This document shows, piece after piece, positions 5,851 through 5,877 of a DNA stretch of 5,877 bases (the first letter of the stretch is position 1; the number at the start of each line of letters is the position of its first letter). Made by a program: the position numbers and the translations under genes. The stretch is taken from positions 1-5,877 of the forward strand of contig NCBR01000159.1 of NCBI GenBank assembly GCA_002279285.1, given 5' to 3'. The notes below the pieces were generated by a model. The model was not told the DNA's origin. It saw nothing but the letters and a program-made list of their open reading frames with translations, and searched no databases. The DNA is from Acidobacteria bacterium 37-71-11 (GTDB lineage Bacteria; Acidobacteriota; Thermoanaerobaculia; Thermoanaerobaculales; Thermoanaerobaculaceae).

Positions 5851-5877
5851 GCTCCCTCCGGCGGCCCAACCTTCCTC

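Overview
The window is very GC-rich (about 70% G+C by eye) and every convincing gene lies on the minus strand, so transcription runs from the right edge to the left edge. Coding density is high, junctions are overlapping or short, and GTG starts are common. An outer-membrane-type (Lol-like) permease, a membrane-anchored LytM/M23 protein and a CPBP protein with a long non-membrane N-terminal domain suggest a high-GC diderm bacterium. The style of the proteins, especially the N-terminal domain of the CPBP protein, reminds me of Acidobacteriota. That assignment is inference from memory, not a search.

In transcription order there are three units. Unit A (5813 to 3199) holds a CPBP-family intramembrane protease-like protein followed, with a short overlap, by a polytopic membrane protein I do not recognise. 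Unit B (3149 to 901) holds a LolC/LolE-like ABC permease whose stop overlaps the start of a membrane-anchored M23/LytM-like protein. That second protein has lost most of the residues that bind zinc and catalyse hydrolysis. Unit C (800 to beyond the left edge) is gcvT, the aminomethyltransferase of the glycine cleavage system, of which the first 266 residues are present.

The two longer intergenic gaps and the right-hand margin carry plausible start signals. TANNNT boxes sit 6-7 nt before the GTG starts of the permease and the CPBP gene, the geometry expected for leaderless transcripts. The gap before gcvT has a possible -35/-10 pair, a tandem 15-bp repeat directly upstream of it, a perfect 16-bp palindrome and a good Shine-Dalgarno.

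gcvT is ordinary one-carbon metabolism. The more interesting part is unit B, where a Lol/FtsX-superfamily permease is translationally coupled to a probably inactive LytM protein. That resembles the FtsX-EnvC partnership, but with a different permease subtype and no ATPase gene in view. I see no mobile element, CRISPR array, tRNA or rRNA.
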